DNA of 64,000 nucleotides from an uncultured Pelagibacteraceae bacterium (GCA_902604565.1 CACKZF010000001.1:1-64000), one strand, 5' to 3'. Shown: positions 1-9,605, counted from the stretch's first letter. The notes: generated from the letters alone by a model not told the origin. Numbers and translations: made by a program.

Positions 1-624
1 AGTTTTTTAACAAAGTTATCTCTGAGTCTTTTGCCTTTATTAATTTCATTTTATTTTGTCCTATTTCATCGTTTAAATGATGTTGGCATAAAAATGATGT
101 GTGAAAGTATAAATGAATGCTACGGTGCAATAAGTTATTTGAACAGAGATTTATCTAGCAATATAGGTGAAGTAACCTCAAAATTTCGATTCACTTTTCT
201 AGTAAGATATTCTTTGATTATGTTTGTTGGCTTTTTTCCTCTTTATTTATTAATAAAAAATTCAAAGTTTAACTTTAATTTTAAACTTCAAAATACTAAT
301 TTTTATCTAATATTTTTTTTAATAATACTTGCTCCTTCTTTTATATTTTATTATATCGCTCAAGATTGGGGAAGATGGGTTAGTATTAGTTATACGTTAA
401 GTTTACTTACTTATATTTTTTCATTAAAAAACAATTTTATAGTTCTTGATATTAATAAAATTGATTTTGTTGTTTTAAAAAACAAAACTATTACGACGTT
501 ATTATTTATAGTATTTGCATTTGGATGGTCTCCTAAAACTTTAATTAATGAAGATGTTAGTTCAATACCAATATATAGAAAGAGTGCAGAAATTGTTAAA
601 AGTTTAGTAGATAATGGTGGGTAG
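1..624 (+). CDS. Polytopic membrane protein, 3' part only (possible glycan polymerase/EpsG-like)
   Basis: The reading frame is open from base 1 and ends in TAG at 622-624, so the 5' part lies outside the window. The visible part holds several strongly hydrophobic segments separated by short polar loops. A motif near the middle, AQDWGRW, sits at the membrane surface and resembles the acidic/aromatic loop of EpsG- or Wzy-like polysaccharide polymerases. That resemblance is the only hint of function, so the assignment is weak. The DNA is even more AT-rich than the downstream housekeeping operon, which would suit the edge of a surface-polysaccharide region. The last codons overlap the 3' end of the convergent tRNA-Val gene. 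A TTG at 31 is an internal codon, not the true start. Confidence 0.55.
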   Translation, partial: SFLTKLSLSLLPLLISFYFVLFHRLNDVGIKMMCESINECYGAISYLNRDLSSNIGEVTSKFRFTFLVRYSLIMFVGFFPLYLLIKNSKFNFNFKLQNTNFYLIFFLIILAPSFIFYYIAQDWGRWVSISYTLSLLTYIFSLKNNFIVLDINKIDFVVLKNKTITTLLFIVFAFGWSPKTLINEDVSSIPIYRKSAEIVKSLVDNGG

Positions 625-690
625 TAAAGGACTCGAACCTTTGACCCCCTCGGTGTAAACGAGATGCTCTACCAACTGAGCTAACCACCC
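615..690 (-). tRNA. tRNA-Val (anticodon UAC)
   Basis: Read on the minus strand, the acceptor arm GGGTGGT pairs with ACTACCC. It is followed by discriminator A and an encoded CCA (615-617). The D-arm motif TAGCTCAGTTGGTAGAGCA, the anticodon loop with TAC flanked by a CTCG/CGAG stem, and the T-arm GGTTCGAGTCC are all present. The 3' ten bases overlap the end of the convergent membrane-protein gene. The gene lies 47 bases downstream of lon on the same strand. It may be cotranscribed with lon or have its own weak promoter; I see no convincing one. Confidence 0.95.
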
Positions 691-737
691 AAATTATGGT
701 ACTATTACATCAACAGATTAATAAAGTAAATTGTTTA

Positions 738-3125
738 TTACTGAATGCTGGCTTGAGATTTGTCGTCTTTTTTACTTTCAGACATTTTATCAACTTCAGT
801 CCATTCCACTGGTTTAAGATCTTTTGTTAAAGCAATTTTAAGCACTTCATCAGCTGTTTCAACTGGAATGATTTTAATGTCCTCTCTTACTTTTTTTGGA
901 ATGTCTACTAAATCTTTTTCATTTTCTTTTGGAATTAATACAGTTTTGACTCCTGCTCTATGAGCGGCTAATAATTTTTCTTTCAAACCACCTATTTGTA
1001 AAACTTGTCCTGTAATTGTTACCTCTCCGGTCATAGCAATCTCTCTATTAACAGGAATATTTGTAATTGATGAGACTATAGATGTTACCATGGCAATACC
1101 AGCAGATGGCCCATCTTTTGGAGTTGCACCTTCTGGTACATGGATATGAAAATCTTTTTTTTCAAAGAAAGGTGGTATAATTCCATATTCTAGACTTTTA
1201 GATCTTACGTATGATTTTGCAGCCTTAACAGACTCTTGCATCACATCACCAAGTTTTCCTGTTATTTGCATTCTGCCTTTACCTGGCATATTGACAGTTT
1301 CGATTTTAAGAATTTCTCCTCCTACTTCAGTCCACGCTAATCCAATCACAATTCCAGTTTTATCTTTTTCTTCTACTTCACCAAATTTGAATTTTTTAAT
1401 TCCTAAAAAGTCAGGTATATTTTTATCGTTTACATGTACTTTTTCAACTTCGCCACTTACAACTTTTTTAACAACTTTTCTTGTCACTTTAGAAATTTCT
1501 CTTTCTAAATTTCTTACGCCAGACTCTCTTGTGTAACTTCTTATAATTTCTTTAATTGTGCCATCTTCTAAATTTAGTTCTCCTTCTTTAACACCATTTT
1601 CTTTTACCTGTTTAGGTAGTAGGTACTTGTTGGCAATATTTATTTTTTCGTCTTCCGTATATCCTGGTATTCTTATAACTTCCATTCTATCAAGAAGTGG
1701 TGGTAAAATATTTAAAGTGTTAGCAGTTGTTACAAACATTACATCAGACAAATCATAATCAACTTCTAAATAATGATCATTGAATGCTGTATTTTGTTCA
1801 GGATCTAATGCTTCTAATAAAGCTGAAGATGGATCACCTCTATAATCATTTCCTATTTTGTCAACTTCATCTAATAAAAATAAAGGGTTTTTTGTACCTG
1901 CTTTCTTCATCATTTGGATAATTTTACCTGGTAATGATCCAATATACGTTCTTCTATGACCTCTTATTTCAGCTTCATCTCTAACACCTCCTAATGACAT
2001 TCTTATAAACTGCCTATTAGTAGCTTTAGCTATAGATTTTCCAAGTGATGTTTTCCCAACTCCAGGAGGTCCGACTAAACATAAGATTGGACCTTTAATT
2101 TTTTCCATTCTTTTTTGAACTGCTAAGAATTCAATAATCCTCTCTTTTACTTTTTCTAGACCAAAATGATCTTCGTCTAAAATCTTCAGACCTTTATTTA
2201 GATCAATATCTACATTATCTGTTTTAGACCACGGAAGATCAATCATCCAATCTAAATAATTTCTTACAACTGTTGCTTCTGCAGACATAGGACTCATATT
2301 TTTTAGTTTTTTTAGCTCTGACATACACTTCTTTTCAACTTCTTTTGGCATTTTAGCTTTTTGAATAGATTTTTTTAAATTCGTTGTCTCGTCCTTACCA
2401 TCTTCAATTTCGCCTAATTCTTTTTGAATAGCCTTTAATTGCTCATTTAAATAATACTCTCTTTGAGTCTTTTCCATTTGAGTTTTAACTCTTCCTCTAA
2501 TTCTTTTTTCTACTCCAATAATACTTGTTTCACTTTCCATCATCTTAATAGCTGCATTTAGTCTTTTCTTAACATCTAATGTTTCGAATATTTGTTGCTT
2601 CTCAGATATAGATGCATTCAAATTTGAAACTATATTATCTACAATTTTAGATGGATCTTTTAATTGTTTAATATTGGCTATAGTTTCTGATGAAACTTTT
2701 TTATTAACAGACGTTAATTTCTCTAATCTTTTTACAGCTGTAAGCGCAAGAGGCAATAAATCCTCATCTTTATTTAAAACATCTTTTTGATTTTCATATG
2801 TGCAAGTAATAAATTTTTCATCATCTTTAAATTCAACTATTTTAACTCTTTTAATTCCTTCAACTAAAACTTTAACAGTACCGTCAGGAAGTTTTAAAAG
2901 TTGTAATATGTTACTTTCACATCCATAAGAAAATACATCATTTTTTTTTGGATCATCAACTTCAGAATTTTTTTGAGTAACAAGTATAATTTTTTTCTCA
3001 CTTTTCATCACCTCATTTAAAGCAGTAATAGATTTATCTCTTCCAACAAACAATGGAATTACCATACTTGGAAACACCACTATGTCTCTTAAAGGTAATA
3101 AGGGTTGTGTTAATTTTACTTCCAT
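738..3125 (-). CDS. lon: ATP-dependent protease Lon
   Basis: This 795-residue protein is full length for bacterial LonA. An N-terminal LON substrate-recognition domain (about residues 1-200) is followed by a coiled helical region and an AAA+ module with Walker A GPPGVGKT near residue 351 and Walker B FLLDEVDKI. The C-terminal S16 protease domain carries the catalytic serine in PKDGPSAG (about 677) and the lysine in GGLKEKLLAAHRAG (about 720), the Ser-Lys dyad of the family. Lon degrades misfolded and regulatory proteins in the cytoplasm. The gene is the last protein gene of a tig-clpP-clpX-lon series, the classical order. The C-terminal tail is short and charged. Confidence 0.98.
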   Translation of the reverse strand: MEVKLTQPLLPLRDIVVFPSMVIPLFVGRDKSITALNEVMKSEKKIILVTQKNSEVDDPKKNDVFSYGCESNILQLLKLPDGTVKVLVEGIKRVKIVEFKDDEKFITCTYENQKDVLNKDEDLLPLALTAVKRLEKLTSVNKKVSSETIANIKQLKDPSKIVDNIVSNLNASISEKQQIFETLDVKKRLNAAIKMMESETSIIGVEKRIRGRVKTQMEKTQREYYLNEQLKAIQKELGEIEDGKDETTNLKKSIQKAKMPKEVEKKCMSELKKLKNMSPMSAEATVVRNYLDWMIDLPWSKTDNVDIDLNKGLKILDEDHFGLEKVKERIIEFLAVQKRMEKIKGPILCLVGPPGVGKTSLGKSIAKATNRQFIRMSLGGVRDEAEIRGHRRTYIGSLPGKIIQMMKKAGTKNPLFLLDEVDKIGNDYRGDPSSALLEALDPEQNTAFNDHYLEVDYDLSDVMFVTTANTLNILPPLLDRMEVIRIPGYTEDEKINIANKYLLPKQVKENGVKEGELNLEDGTIKEIIRSYTRESGVRNLEREISKVTRKVVKKVVSGEVEKVHVNDKNIPDFLGIKKFKFGEVEEKDKTGIVIGLAWTEVGGEILKIETVNMPGKGRMQITGKLGDVMQESVKAAKSYVRSKSLEYGIIPPFFEKKDFHIHVPEGATPKDGPSAGIAMVTSIVSSITNIPVNREIAMTGEVTITGQVLQIGGLKEKLLAAHRAGVKTVLIPKENEKDLVDIPKKVREDIKIIPVETADEVLKIALTKDLKPVEWTEVDKMSESKKDDKSQASIQ

Positions 3126-3187
3126 AACTATAAATATGGATATTATATTTTATAATGCAATAGGAAACTTTTGTTATTTAACTCTTA

Positions 3188-4447
3188 TTAAGCCGCAGAA
3201 GTCTTTTCTGTTTTTGATTTGTTCTTAGTATGAACAATAATCGGCTGAGACGTGCCTTTGGTTGCACCACCATCAATAATAACTTCTTCTATGTTCTCTT
3301 GTCCAGGGAGATCAAACATAGTTTTAAGTAATAAATTTTCCAAAATTGATCTCAATCCTCTAGCTCCGGTCTTCTTGCTTATTGCCTTATTAGCAATATC
3401 TTTAACAGCTTGATCTTTAAATGTTAATTTTACACCTTCCAATCTAAACAGTTCTTGGTATTGTTTTATCAATGAATTTTTTGGTTCTTGTAAAATTTTT
3501 ACTAAAGATTTCTCGTCTAAATCTTCTAATGTTGCAGTAATCGGTAATCGACCAATAAATTCTGGGATTAGCCCATATCTTAATAAATCTTCAGGCTCTA
3601 AATTTTTCATCCATTCTCCTGTTTTTTTATCTTCTAAAGTTTTTACCTCAGCGCCAAAACCAATAGAAGAACCTTTGTCTCTTTGAGATATTATTTTATC
3701 AAGACCAGCAAAAGCTCCTCCACAAATGAATAGTATATTGGTTGTATCTACTTGTAAAAATTCTTGTTGAGGATGTTTCCTTCCTCCTTGGGGTGGAACG
3801 CTTGCTATTGTTCCTTCCATAATTTTTAACAAGGCTTGTTGAACTCCTTCTCCAGATACATCTCTTGTAATAGATGGATTTTCAGACTTTCTGCTAATCT
3901 TATCAACCTCATCAATATAAACAATTCCTCTTTGAGCTTTTTCGACATTATAATCTGCTGCTTGTAATAATTTTAAAATTATATTCTCAACATCCTCACC
4001 TACATACCCTGCTTCCGTTAATGTAGTAGCATCAGCCATGGTAAATGGTACATCAAGTATTCTTGCAAGAGTTTGGGCTAATAATGTTTTTCCACATCCA
4101 GTTGGTCCCACAAGCATAATATTCGATTTTGAAAGTTCAACAGTTTTACTTGTTTTATTTTCGTAGTTTAATCTTTTATAATGATTATGAACTGCAACTG
4201 ATAAAACTTTTTTAGCGTGAGATTGCCCAATTACATAGTCGTCAAGAACTTTGCATATTTCTTTTGGTAAAGGTAAGCCATCTTGATGTTTTACAAAATT
4301 ATCTTTGCTTTCTTCTTTAATGATATCCATACAAAGCTCTACGCATTCATCACATATGAATACAGTAGGTCCAGCAATTAACTTTCTAACTTCGTGTTGG
4401 CTCTTGCCACAAAATGAACAGTAAAGAATATTTTTGTTGTTACTCAT
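3188..4447 (-). CDS. clpX: ClpX, ATPase subunit of the ClpXP protease
   Basis: This 419-residue protein has the N-terminal zinc-binding domain with four cysteines (C10, C13, C32, C35). The AAA+ domain has Walker A GPTGCGKT at 114-121 and Walker [11 protein letters not shown]. The loop SSIGFGAE contains the IGF tripeptide that docks on ClpP. ClpX unfolds substrates and threads them into ClpP. The gene lies 88 bases downstream of clpP and 62 bases upstream of lon on the same strand. The last 15 residues are rich in Lys, Thr and Ser and probably disordered. Length and motifs are normal. Confidence 0.98.
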   Translation of the reverse strand: MSNNKNILYCSFCGKSQHEVRKLIAGPTVFICDECVELCMDIIKEESKDNFVKHQDGLPLPKEICKVLDDYVIGQSHAKKVLSVAVHNHYKRLNYENKTSKTVELSKSNIMLVGPTGCGKTLLAQTLARILDVPFTMADATTLTEAGYVGEDVENIILKLLQAADYNVEKAQRGIVYIDEVDKISRKSENPSITRDVSGEGVQQALLKIMEGTIASVPPQGGRKHPQQEFLQVDTTNILFICGGAFAGLDKIISQRDKGSSIGFGAEVKTLEDKKTGEWMKNLEPEDLLRYGLIPEFIGRLPITATLEDLDEKSLVKILQEPKNSLIKQYQELFRLEGVKLTFKDQAVKDIANKAISKKTGARGLRSILENLLLKTMFDLPGQENIEEVIIDGGATKGTSQPIIVHTKNKSKTEKTSAA

Positions 4448-4535
4448 AGTTTCTATTTCGAATCAATATTAATACATTAATACATATGATACAAATTAAT
4501 CAAGTGGAGGTTGTGGACAAACTATATATTGTTAT

Positions 4536-5147
4536 CTATTCTCTCTTTTCTACCACTTTGTCTATCAGGCCAAAATTTTTTGCATTATCAGGTGTCATAA
4601 AATTATCTCTCTCTAATGCAGATTTAATTTCATCAACAGATTTTCCTGTATGTTTTGAATAAATTTCATTTAATCTTTTTTTTAAAGATAAAACTTCATT
4701 AGCGTGAATTTCAATATCTGTGGCTTGTCCTTGAAAACCAGCTGAAGGTTGATGAACCATTATTCTAGAATTTGGCAATGAAAATCTTTTTCCTTTAGTG
4801 CCTGCTGCTAATAAAAATGAACCCATGCTTGCTGCTTGTCCAATACATAAGGTGCTGATTTCTGGTTTGATGTATTGCATTGTATCATAAATACCTAGTC
4901 CAGCTGTAACAAGTCCACCAGGACTATTTATATATAAAGAAATTTCTTTCTTAGGATCTTCAGACTCTAAAAATAATAATTGAGCAGTAACTAATGATGC
5001 AACTGCATCATTTATGGGACCAACTACAAACACAATTCTCTCCTTAAGGAGTCTTGAATAAATGTCATATGCTCTTTCCCCTCTACTAGATTGTTCAACA
5101 ACCATAGGAATTAGGGTATTTAATTGTTCTGGTATTTTAATAGACAT
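4536..5147 (-). CDS. clpP: ClpP, proteolytic subunit of the Clp protease
   Basis: This 203-residue serine peptidase of family S14 has the full catalytic triad: S107 in GQAASMGS, H132 in MVHQPSAG and D181 in ERDNF. The handle region and N-terminal loops have the usual length. It assembles into a double heptameric ring fed by ClpX, which is encoded next to it, or by ClpA if the genome has one. The gene sits 32 bases after tig and upstream of clpX, so the three are probably cotranscribed. Confidence 0.98.
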   Translation of the reverse strand: MSIKIPEQLNTLIPMVVEQSSRGERAYDIYSRLLKERIVFVVGPINDAVASLVTAQLLFLESEDPKKEISLYINSPGGLVTAGLGIYDTMQYIKPEISTLCIGQAASMGSFLLAAGTKGKRFSLPNSRIMVHQPSAGFQGQATDIEIHANEVLSLKKRLNEIYSKHTGKSVDEIKSALERDNFMTPDNAKNFGLIDKVVEKRE

Positions 5148-5179
5148 AATCGATTCGATTAATCTTATACAACTTGTGA

Positions 5180-6637
5180 TTACTTTTTGCTAACCTTTTT
5201 TGTTTTTTTAGGTTTTGATGCAAGAGTTTTAGTTTTTTTTCTTTCTTTTGATTTTGTTTTTACTTCCTTTTTTTTTGGTTCCATTTTTTTCTTATTTTTT
5301 TCACCTTCATCTTTTTTAGCAAGTTTAGCTTGTTCTTTGATGTTGTTTTCATTTTCCTCTTTTAAAATTTTCTCAGCTTCTTCTTTTGTAATTTCTTTTT
5401 TAATAGTTTTTGCTTTTTTCTTAATTTCTTCAATTATTTTTTCTTCGTAAATTTGTCCCCTTAAACTATCTATGGCTGCGGGGTTTTGTTCATAATAATC
5501 TTTAACAATCTTCTCTTGACCTGGCATCATTCTAAACTGTTTTTGTATTTCTACATTTATTTCTTCCTGAGATACATTAATTTTATTTTCCTCTCCAAAA
5601 GCATTTAAGATTAATCCAGTTTTAATTCTTTTTTTAGCTTGTTCTTCTAATGATTTATGATTTTTTTTAACTTCATCTTCTTTCATTCCTTGAGATAATA
5701 TTTTAACTTCCTGTTCAATTAAATTACCGGGTAATTGATCTAATTTTTCTTTCTCTATTTGCTTAAGAATTCTTTTCTTTGTAATCATGGCTAATGAATT
5801 TTTATATTCATCATTAATTTGTTTTGAAATAAGTTCTTTTAAATTTGCTAAATCTTTAGCACCCATATTTTTAGCAAAATCATCGTTAATTTTTACTTCT
5901 TCTGGAATTCTTACTGCTGTAACCTTACATTCAAACACAGCACTTTTATTAATAAGGTCTTTCTCAGGAAAATTTTCAGGCAAATTTACTACTACATTTT
6001 TTGTATCACCTAATTTAACTCCTTCTAATTGTTTATCAAAACCTTTTATAAATAAATCTTTTCCAAGAACTAATTGAGTATTTTTACCCTCGTTACCCTT
6101 AAATTCTTTGCCGTCAATAGTTCCTTTATAATCAAAAATTACAAGATCATTCATTTTTGAGCTATAATTTGCTTCTGCATCTTTAAAATTGTTTTGATTT
6201 TTTGCAATTTCACTAATTCTTTTATCTGTTTCTTTTGGATCAATTTTTACAACATACTCATCTATTTTTATTGAACTTAGTCCCTTAGCAGAAACCTCGG
6301 GCAATTCTGTAACTGAAATAATATATTCTAAATCTTTACCTTCACCAAAAGACTTTAAATCTATTTTAGGTTGTCCTGCAGGTTTGATTTTATTTTCTTC
6401 TAGAGCTTTTGTTGTCGTATCTTTTAGCAACTTATCAATTACCTCACCATAAACAGCTTTACCAAATTGTCTTTTTAATATTTCAGTAGGTACCTTGCCA
6501 GGTCTGAAACCTTTTATTACAACGTCTTTTCTTATTTCTTCATATTTTTCATCCATAAAGCCTGAGATTGTTTTTTTATCTATAAATACTTTAAGATCTT
6601 TTTCTAAACCTTTTTTATTTTCTATTGTTACTTTCAT
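5180..6637 (-). CDS. tig: Trigger factor (ribosome-associated chaperone/PPIase) with a long basic tail
   Basis: The N-terminal ribosome-binding domain has the family signature around [16 protein letters not shown] (residues 44-59). An FKBP-type peptidyl-prolyl isomerase domain follows at about 150-245, then the helical chaperone domain. At 485 residues it is longer than the usual 430-450. The extra length is a C-terminal tail of about 50 residues made almost only of Lys, Glu, Thr and Ser, ending in KKTKKVSKK. The start codon lies only 10 bases after the encoded CCA of tRNA-Leu on the same strand. No Shine-Dalgarno sequence fits in that gap. The gene heads the tig-clpP-clpX-lon operon. Confidence 0.96.
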   Translation of the reverse strand: MKVTIENKKGLEKDLKVFIDKKTISGFMDEKYEEIRKDVVIKGFRPGKVPTEILKRQFGKAVYGEVIDKLLKDTTTKALEENKIKPAGQPKIDLKSFGEGKDLEYIISVTELPEVSAKGLSSIKIDEYVVKIDPKETDKRISEIAKNQNNFKDAEANYSSKMNDLVIFDYKGTIDGKEFKGNEGKNTQLVLGKDLFIKGFDKQLEGVKLGDTKNVVVNLPENFPEKDLINKSAVFECKVTAVRIPEEVKINDDFAKNMGAKDLANLKELISKQINDEYKNSLAMITKKRILKQIEKEKLDQLPGNLIEQEVKILSQGMKEDEVKKNHKSLEEQAKKRIKTGLILNAFGEENKINVSQEEINVEIQKQFRMMPGQEKIVKDYYEQNPAAIDSLRGQIYEEKIIEEIKKKAKTIKKEITKEEAEKILKEENENNIKEQAKLAKKDEGEKNKKKMEPKKKEVKTKSKERKKTKTLASKPKKTKKVSKK

Positions 6638-6647
6638 AATATATTTA

Positions 6648-6732
6648 TGGTAGGCGAGAAAGGACTCGAACCTTCACAGCTTGCACTATTGGTTCCTAAG
6701 ACCAACGCGTCTACCAATTCCGCCACTCGCCC
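6648..6732 (-). tRNA. tRNA-Leu (anticodon UAG)
   Basis: On the minus strand the 5' acceptor GGGCGAG pairs with CTCGCCT, followed by discriminator A and an encoded CCA (6648-6650). The D arm reads GTGGCGGAATTGGTAGACGCG. The anticodon arm TTGGT-CTTAGGA-ACCAA gives UAG. A long variable arm typical of leucine tRNAs and the T-arm GGTTCGAGTCC complete the cloverleaf. It lies directly in front of tig, with a good promoter upstream at 6746-6774. Confidence 0.95.
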
Positions 6733-6745
6733 AAATTTATGCTGT

Positions 6746-6774
6746 TTTATATAGTATTGATCTAATTTGTCCAA
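6746..6774 (-). promoter_or_regulatory. Sigma-70-type promoter of the tRNA-Leu-tig-clpPX-lon unit
   Basis: On the minus strand TTGGAC (6769-6774) and TATAAA (6746-6751) are separated by exactly 17 bases. Transcription would start near 6739, about seven bases before the mature 5' end of tRNA-Leu. No other promoter is evident between the tRNA and tig, so this one probably drives the whole unit. Confidence 0.6.
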
Positions 6775-6784
6775 TCAGAATAAT
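6757..6784 (+). promoter_or_regulatory. Possible promoter of the DUF1289 gene, overlapping the divergent tRNA promoter
   Basis: TTGATC (6757-6762) and AATAAT (6779-6784) are spaced by 16 bases, giving a start about 20-25 bases before the ATG at 6814. It physically overlaps the -35 region and spacer of the minus-strand tRNA-Leu promoter, so the two could compete for RNA polymerase. The match is moderate in such AT-rich DNA. Confidence 0.35.
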
Positions 6785-6813
6785 AGTGTAAAAGGATATA
6801 AATATATAAAAAA

Positions 6814-7071
6814 ATGATAGTTTCACCCTGTATAAGCATTTGCAAAATGGATCCTGTAACTGGATATTGTTATGGCTGTGGAAGAAATAATGATGAAAAG
6901 AAGATTTGGAAAGACCAGAATACCAAAGATGAGTGGAAAAAACAAAATTTAAAAGATATTAAAAAGAGAATGCAAGGATGGCAGCTAGAAAGTTTCAAAG
7001 AATCTTATGAACATAAAAAAAATAATGGAATGTCGTTATTTAAAAAGAAGCAACTAAATGACTCAAACTAG
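6814..7071 (+). CDS. DUF1289 family small cysteine protein
   Basis: This 85-residue protein begins with the DUF1289 signature: PCISICKMDP, then TGYCYGCGR. The four spaced cysteines probably bind a metal. The rest is highly charged and helical, with several Trp and Lys residues. Family members are small proteobacterial proteins of unknown function. The 3' end overlaps the following 56-residue membrane protein gene by 14 bases, which suggests translational coupling. Confidence 0.85.
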   Translation: MIVSPCISICKMDPVTGYCYGCGRNNDEKKIWKDQNTKDEWKKQNLKDIKKRMQGWQLESFKESYEHKKNNGMSLFKKKQLNDSN

Positions 7072-7228
7072 ATTAGTAGTAATAATTTATATAATTGGAA
7101 TTCTTATTGGAGCATTTTTTTTTGATTTGTGGGGTGCTGAAACGAGTGCTGTAAAAAGTTTAGCGGCGATGTTTTGGACAGCATTATTGCTTATAGCTAT
7201 TGTATTTGCTGATAAAAAAAAGGAATAA
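7058..7228 (+). CDS. Small two-helix membrane protein (56 aa), unknown function
   Basis: This short frame opens with ATG at 7058 inside the DUF1289 gene and ends in TAA at 7226-7228. The product, starting MTQTRLVVIIYIIGILIG, has two clear hydrophobic helices. They are separated by a short loop DLWGAETSAVKS, and a charged end ADKKKE follows. The overlap with the previous gene, the sensible membrane topology and the lack of a gap before the convergent neighbour support a real gene. No family is recognised. Confidence 0.6.
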   Translation: MTQTRLVVIIYIIGILIGAFFFDLWGAETSAVKSLAAMFWTALLLIAIVFADKKKE

Positions 7229-8083
7229 TTAATCTTTCTGTATTAATTCACTTATAAATAAATCTCCATTCCCATCTTCTACTGCTTTTTTATAAAAAGA
7301 TTTTTTTACATCAGCTAATTTTTCTGCATTGCCTGAACCTTTTAGCATTTCATGGATATAAGAAAGATCTTTTAAAGTATTGGAAGTTGAAAATTTAAAT
7401 CCAGTATAATCGTCTTTAAGTACATTATCAAAAATTCTATTTAAAGCTGTTGAGTTTCCAGATCCTAATTTTGCTACTGCAAAAAGTTTTTCTAAATCAA
7501 TATCTAATTTTTTTGCACTCTTGATGAATTCAATTACATTTGTTGCAGTACCGAGTGACAAAAAATTATTTAGTAACTTTGACTTTGCTCCTTTACCCAC
7601 TTTTCCGAAATGGAAATAATCTTTACAAAAAGTTTTTAAATAAACTTCAGATTTTTTAAAATTTTCATCAGATGCTCCAACAATACCTCCGCAAACACCT
7701 TCTTCTGCTTGAACGGGACCTCCCATTACGGGGCATTCAATGTAGTTAATTTTTTGTTTTGAAAAAATCTGTTCCATTTGAATAGATCCATTTTGGTTAT
7801 GTGTTGTAACATCAATAATTAAAGTATTATCTTTTAGTAAATTTGAGACTTTATCAGCAATACTTAGGGCGATTGGAGTATTAGTCACACAAAGAAATAA
7901 TGCATCTAAATTTTTTTCACACAATTCATTGTAAGATTTTACCTCAATAGCACCATCGCTTACAATCTTATCTATCGGTGCCCTTTTTTTGTTTGCAATA
8001 ACAAATAAGTTATTTCCTTTTTTTAAAATATTTTTGGCTATCCCATAACCCATATAACCAACACCAATAAATCCTACATTCAT
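7229..8083 (-). CDS. Beta-hydroxyacid dehydrogenase family protein (3-hydroxyisobutyrate dehydrogenase-like)
   Basis: This 284-residue protein has the N-terminal Rossmann nucleotide-binding motif GFIGVGYMGYGIA. The substrate-binding signature is CPVMGGPVQAEEG and the catalytic lysine lies in KGAKSKLLNN. The fold and motifs place it with NAD(P)-dependent 3-hydroxyacid dehydrogenases such as HIBADH, glyoxylate/succinate-semialdehyde reductases and tartronate-semialdehyde reductase. The exact substrate cannot be read from the sequence. It is transcribed alone, convergent with the 56-residue membrane protein gene and divergent by 48 bases from the uracil-DNA glycosylase gene. A second paralogue lies at 17597-18523. 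Confidence 0.85.
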   Translation of the reverse strand: MNVGFIGVGYMGYGIAKNILKKGNNLFVIANKKRAPIDKIVSDGAIEVKSYNELCEKNLDALFLCVTNTPIALSIADKVSNLLKDNTLIIDVTTHNQNGSIQMEQIFSKQKINYIECPVMGGPVQAEEGVCGGIVGASDENFKKSEVYLKTFCKDYFHFGKVGKGAKSKLLNNFLSLGTATNVIEFIKSAKKLDIDLEKLFAVAKLGSGNSTALNRIFDNVLKDDYTGFKFSTSNTLKDLSYIHEMLKGSGNAEKLADVKKSFYKKAVEDGNGDLFISELIQKD

Positions 8084-8131
8084 AATTTTATTTACAAATA
8101 TATTATAAGAAATAAAAATAAAATATCCTTT

Positions 8132-8818
8132 ATGAAAAAAAAATTCTTAAAACTAGAGAAATCAATAGTTAATTGTATAAAGTGCCCAAGATTAGTTAAA
8201 TTTAGAAATAAAATTGCCTTAGATAAGAGAAAACAATTTATTCATGAGAACTATTGGGGTAAGCCTGTTTCAGGATTTGGAGATCCTAATGCAAAAATTT
8301 TAATAGTAGGTCTTGCTCCAGCCGCACATGGTGGTAATAGAACTGGAAGAGCTTTTACAGGAGATAAATCGGGGGACTTTCTATTCAACTGTCTTCACAA
8401 GGCTAAAATTGCTAATCAGCATTTTTCTGTATCTTTAAATGATGGTCTTAAATTAAATTCAGCTTATATAACTAATATTTTAAAATGTGTTCCACCTGAA
8501 GATAAACCCTTAGATAATGAACTTAACAATTGTTTATCATACTTTGAAAATGAAATTTCTAATATAAAAAAACTAAAAATAATAATAACTCTTGGGAAAG
8601 TTGCATTCGATAATTGTATTAAATTTTATAAAAAAAAATATAATTTTAATAAAAATATTCATTTTAAACATGGTAAATTTTATAAATTACCTGATAATAT
8701 AACATTACTTCCTTGTTATCATCCGAGTCCAAGAAACGTAAATACAAAAATTGTTTCTAAAACAAAAATGATTAATATATTTAAAAAAGCATTAAAAATA
8801 ATTAATGGATATAATTAA
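8132..8818 (+). CDS. Uracil-DNA glycosylase, family 5 (UDGb-type)
   Basis: This 228-residue DNA repair enzyme has motif 1 GLAPAAHGGNRTGR (60-73) and motif 2 HPSPRN, both characteristic of family 5. Four cysteines (C15, C18, C119, C134) are placed as expected for the 4Fe-4S cluster of the family 4/5 enzymes. It would excise uracil and other deaminated bases to start base-excision repair. Motif 1 lacks the Asp of family 1 enzymes, as is normal for family 5. The 3' end overlaps the next gene by 14 bases. Confidence 0.9.
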   Translation: MKKKFLKLEKSIVNCIKCPRLVKFRNKIALDKRKQFIHENYWGKPVSGFGDPNAKILIVGLAPAAHGGNRTGRAFTGDKSGDFLFNCLHKAKIANQHFSVSLNDGLKLNSAYITNILKCVPPEDKPLDNELNNCLSYFENEISNIKKLKIIITLGKVAFDNCIKFYKKKYNFNKNIHFKHGKFYKLPDNITLLPCYHPSPRNVNTKIVSKTKMINIFKKALKIINGYN

Positions 8819-9605
8819 TAGAAAATATAGAGACTTAGAATTTTATATTGATGAATTTAAGCAAGCTAAACCCTTTCCTCATATAATTTTAGATAATTTT
8901 TTAGATGAGTCATTTTTTCAAAATCTTGTTGTTGAAAATATAAATCTTAACAAAAAAGAAGGTTCTTCTTTTAATACTGATATAGAAACAAATAAATGGA
9001 CAAGTAAAAATGTTGAGTTAAGCGAAAATATTTCAAGAATTGTTGATACACTTTATACAAGTAAGTTTATTGGCGAGCTAGCTAAACTTAGTGGAATTAA
9101 AGATTTATTTTCAACTAATTCAGGAAATACTGCTTTAGCTAATTATCATGAAATGTATGAGTCTGGTTTCTTGGGTACTCATGTTGATCATTCATCTGAA
9201 CCAGATACCGGTTTGCCACATGTTTTAAATATAATTTTATACCTGACAAAAAATTGGAATGTATCTTGGGGTGGATCTACCGTGCTTGCAAATAAAAATG
9301 GAAGACAAATTGAAAAAACAATTGATTTTATACCTAATAGGGCCGTTATATTTTTACATACACCTTTTACATTTCATGGAGTATCTAAAATTAAAAATAA
9401 TCTTTTGAAAAGATCAACAATTTATGTCGATTATTATTCGAAAAATAAAAATCCCTATTCACATTTAAGTTTGAATTTTAAGAATGTATGGTTTAAACAT
9501 CCAACAACATTCATCCTTCCAAATTTTAAAGATTATTTTTTAAAAAAAAATCGGGAATACTTAAAGAAAATGTTTAAACATAAAATAAAATCTATTTTAT
9601 ATTAA
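8805..9605 (+). CDS. Fe(II)/2-oxoglutarate-dependent oxygenase (prolyl-4-hydroxylase-like)
   Basis: The 266-residue protein has the double-stranded beta-helix iron site: H126 and D128 in GTHVDHS, H191 in FTFHGVS, and R203 in KRSTIYVD to bind 2-oxoglutarate. These are the standard residues of the P4Hc superfamily. The N-terminal part (FKQAKPFPHIILDNFL) is typical of 2OG oxygenases associated with glycan or phytanoyl-type substrates. The substrate is unknown. Its start overlaps the uracil-DNA glycosylase gene by 14 bases, and its stop overlaps the convergent thioesterase gene by 4. Confidence 0.8.
   Translation: MDIINRKYRDLEFYIDEFKQAKPFPHIILDNFLDESFFQNLVVENINLNKKEGSSFNTDIETNKWTSKNVELSENISRIVDTLYTSKFIGELAKLSGIKDLFSTNSGNTALANYHEMYESGFLGTHVDHSSEPDTGLPHVLNIILYLTKNWNVSWGGSTVLANKNGRQIEKTIDFIPNRAVIFLHTPFTFHGVSKIKNNLLKRSTIYVDYYSKNKNPYSHLSLNFKNVWFKHPTTFILPNFKDYFLKKNREYLKKMFKHKIKSILY

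Noticed and set aside
760-6077. Several plus-strand frames opposite lon and tig (for example 760-963, 1291-1536, 5187-5450, 5787-6077)
   Set aside because: All are complementary to conserved coding sequence and encode low-complexity Phe/Ser/Leu-rich peptides.
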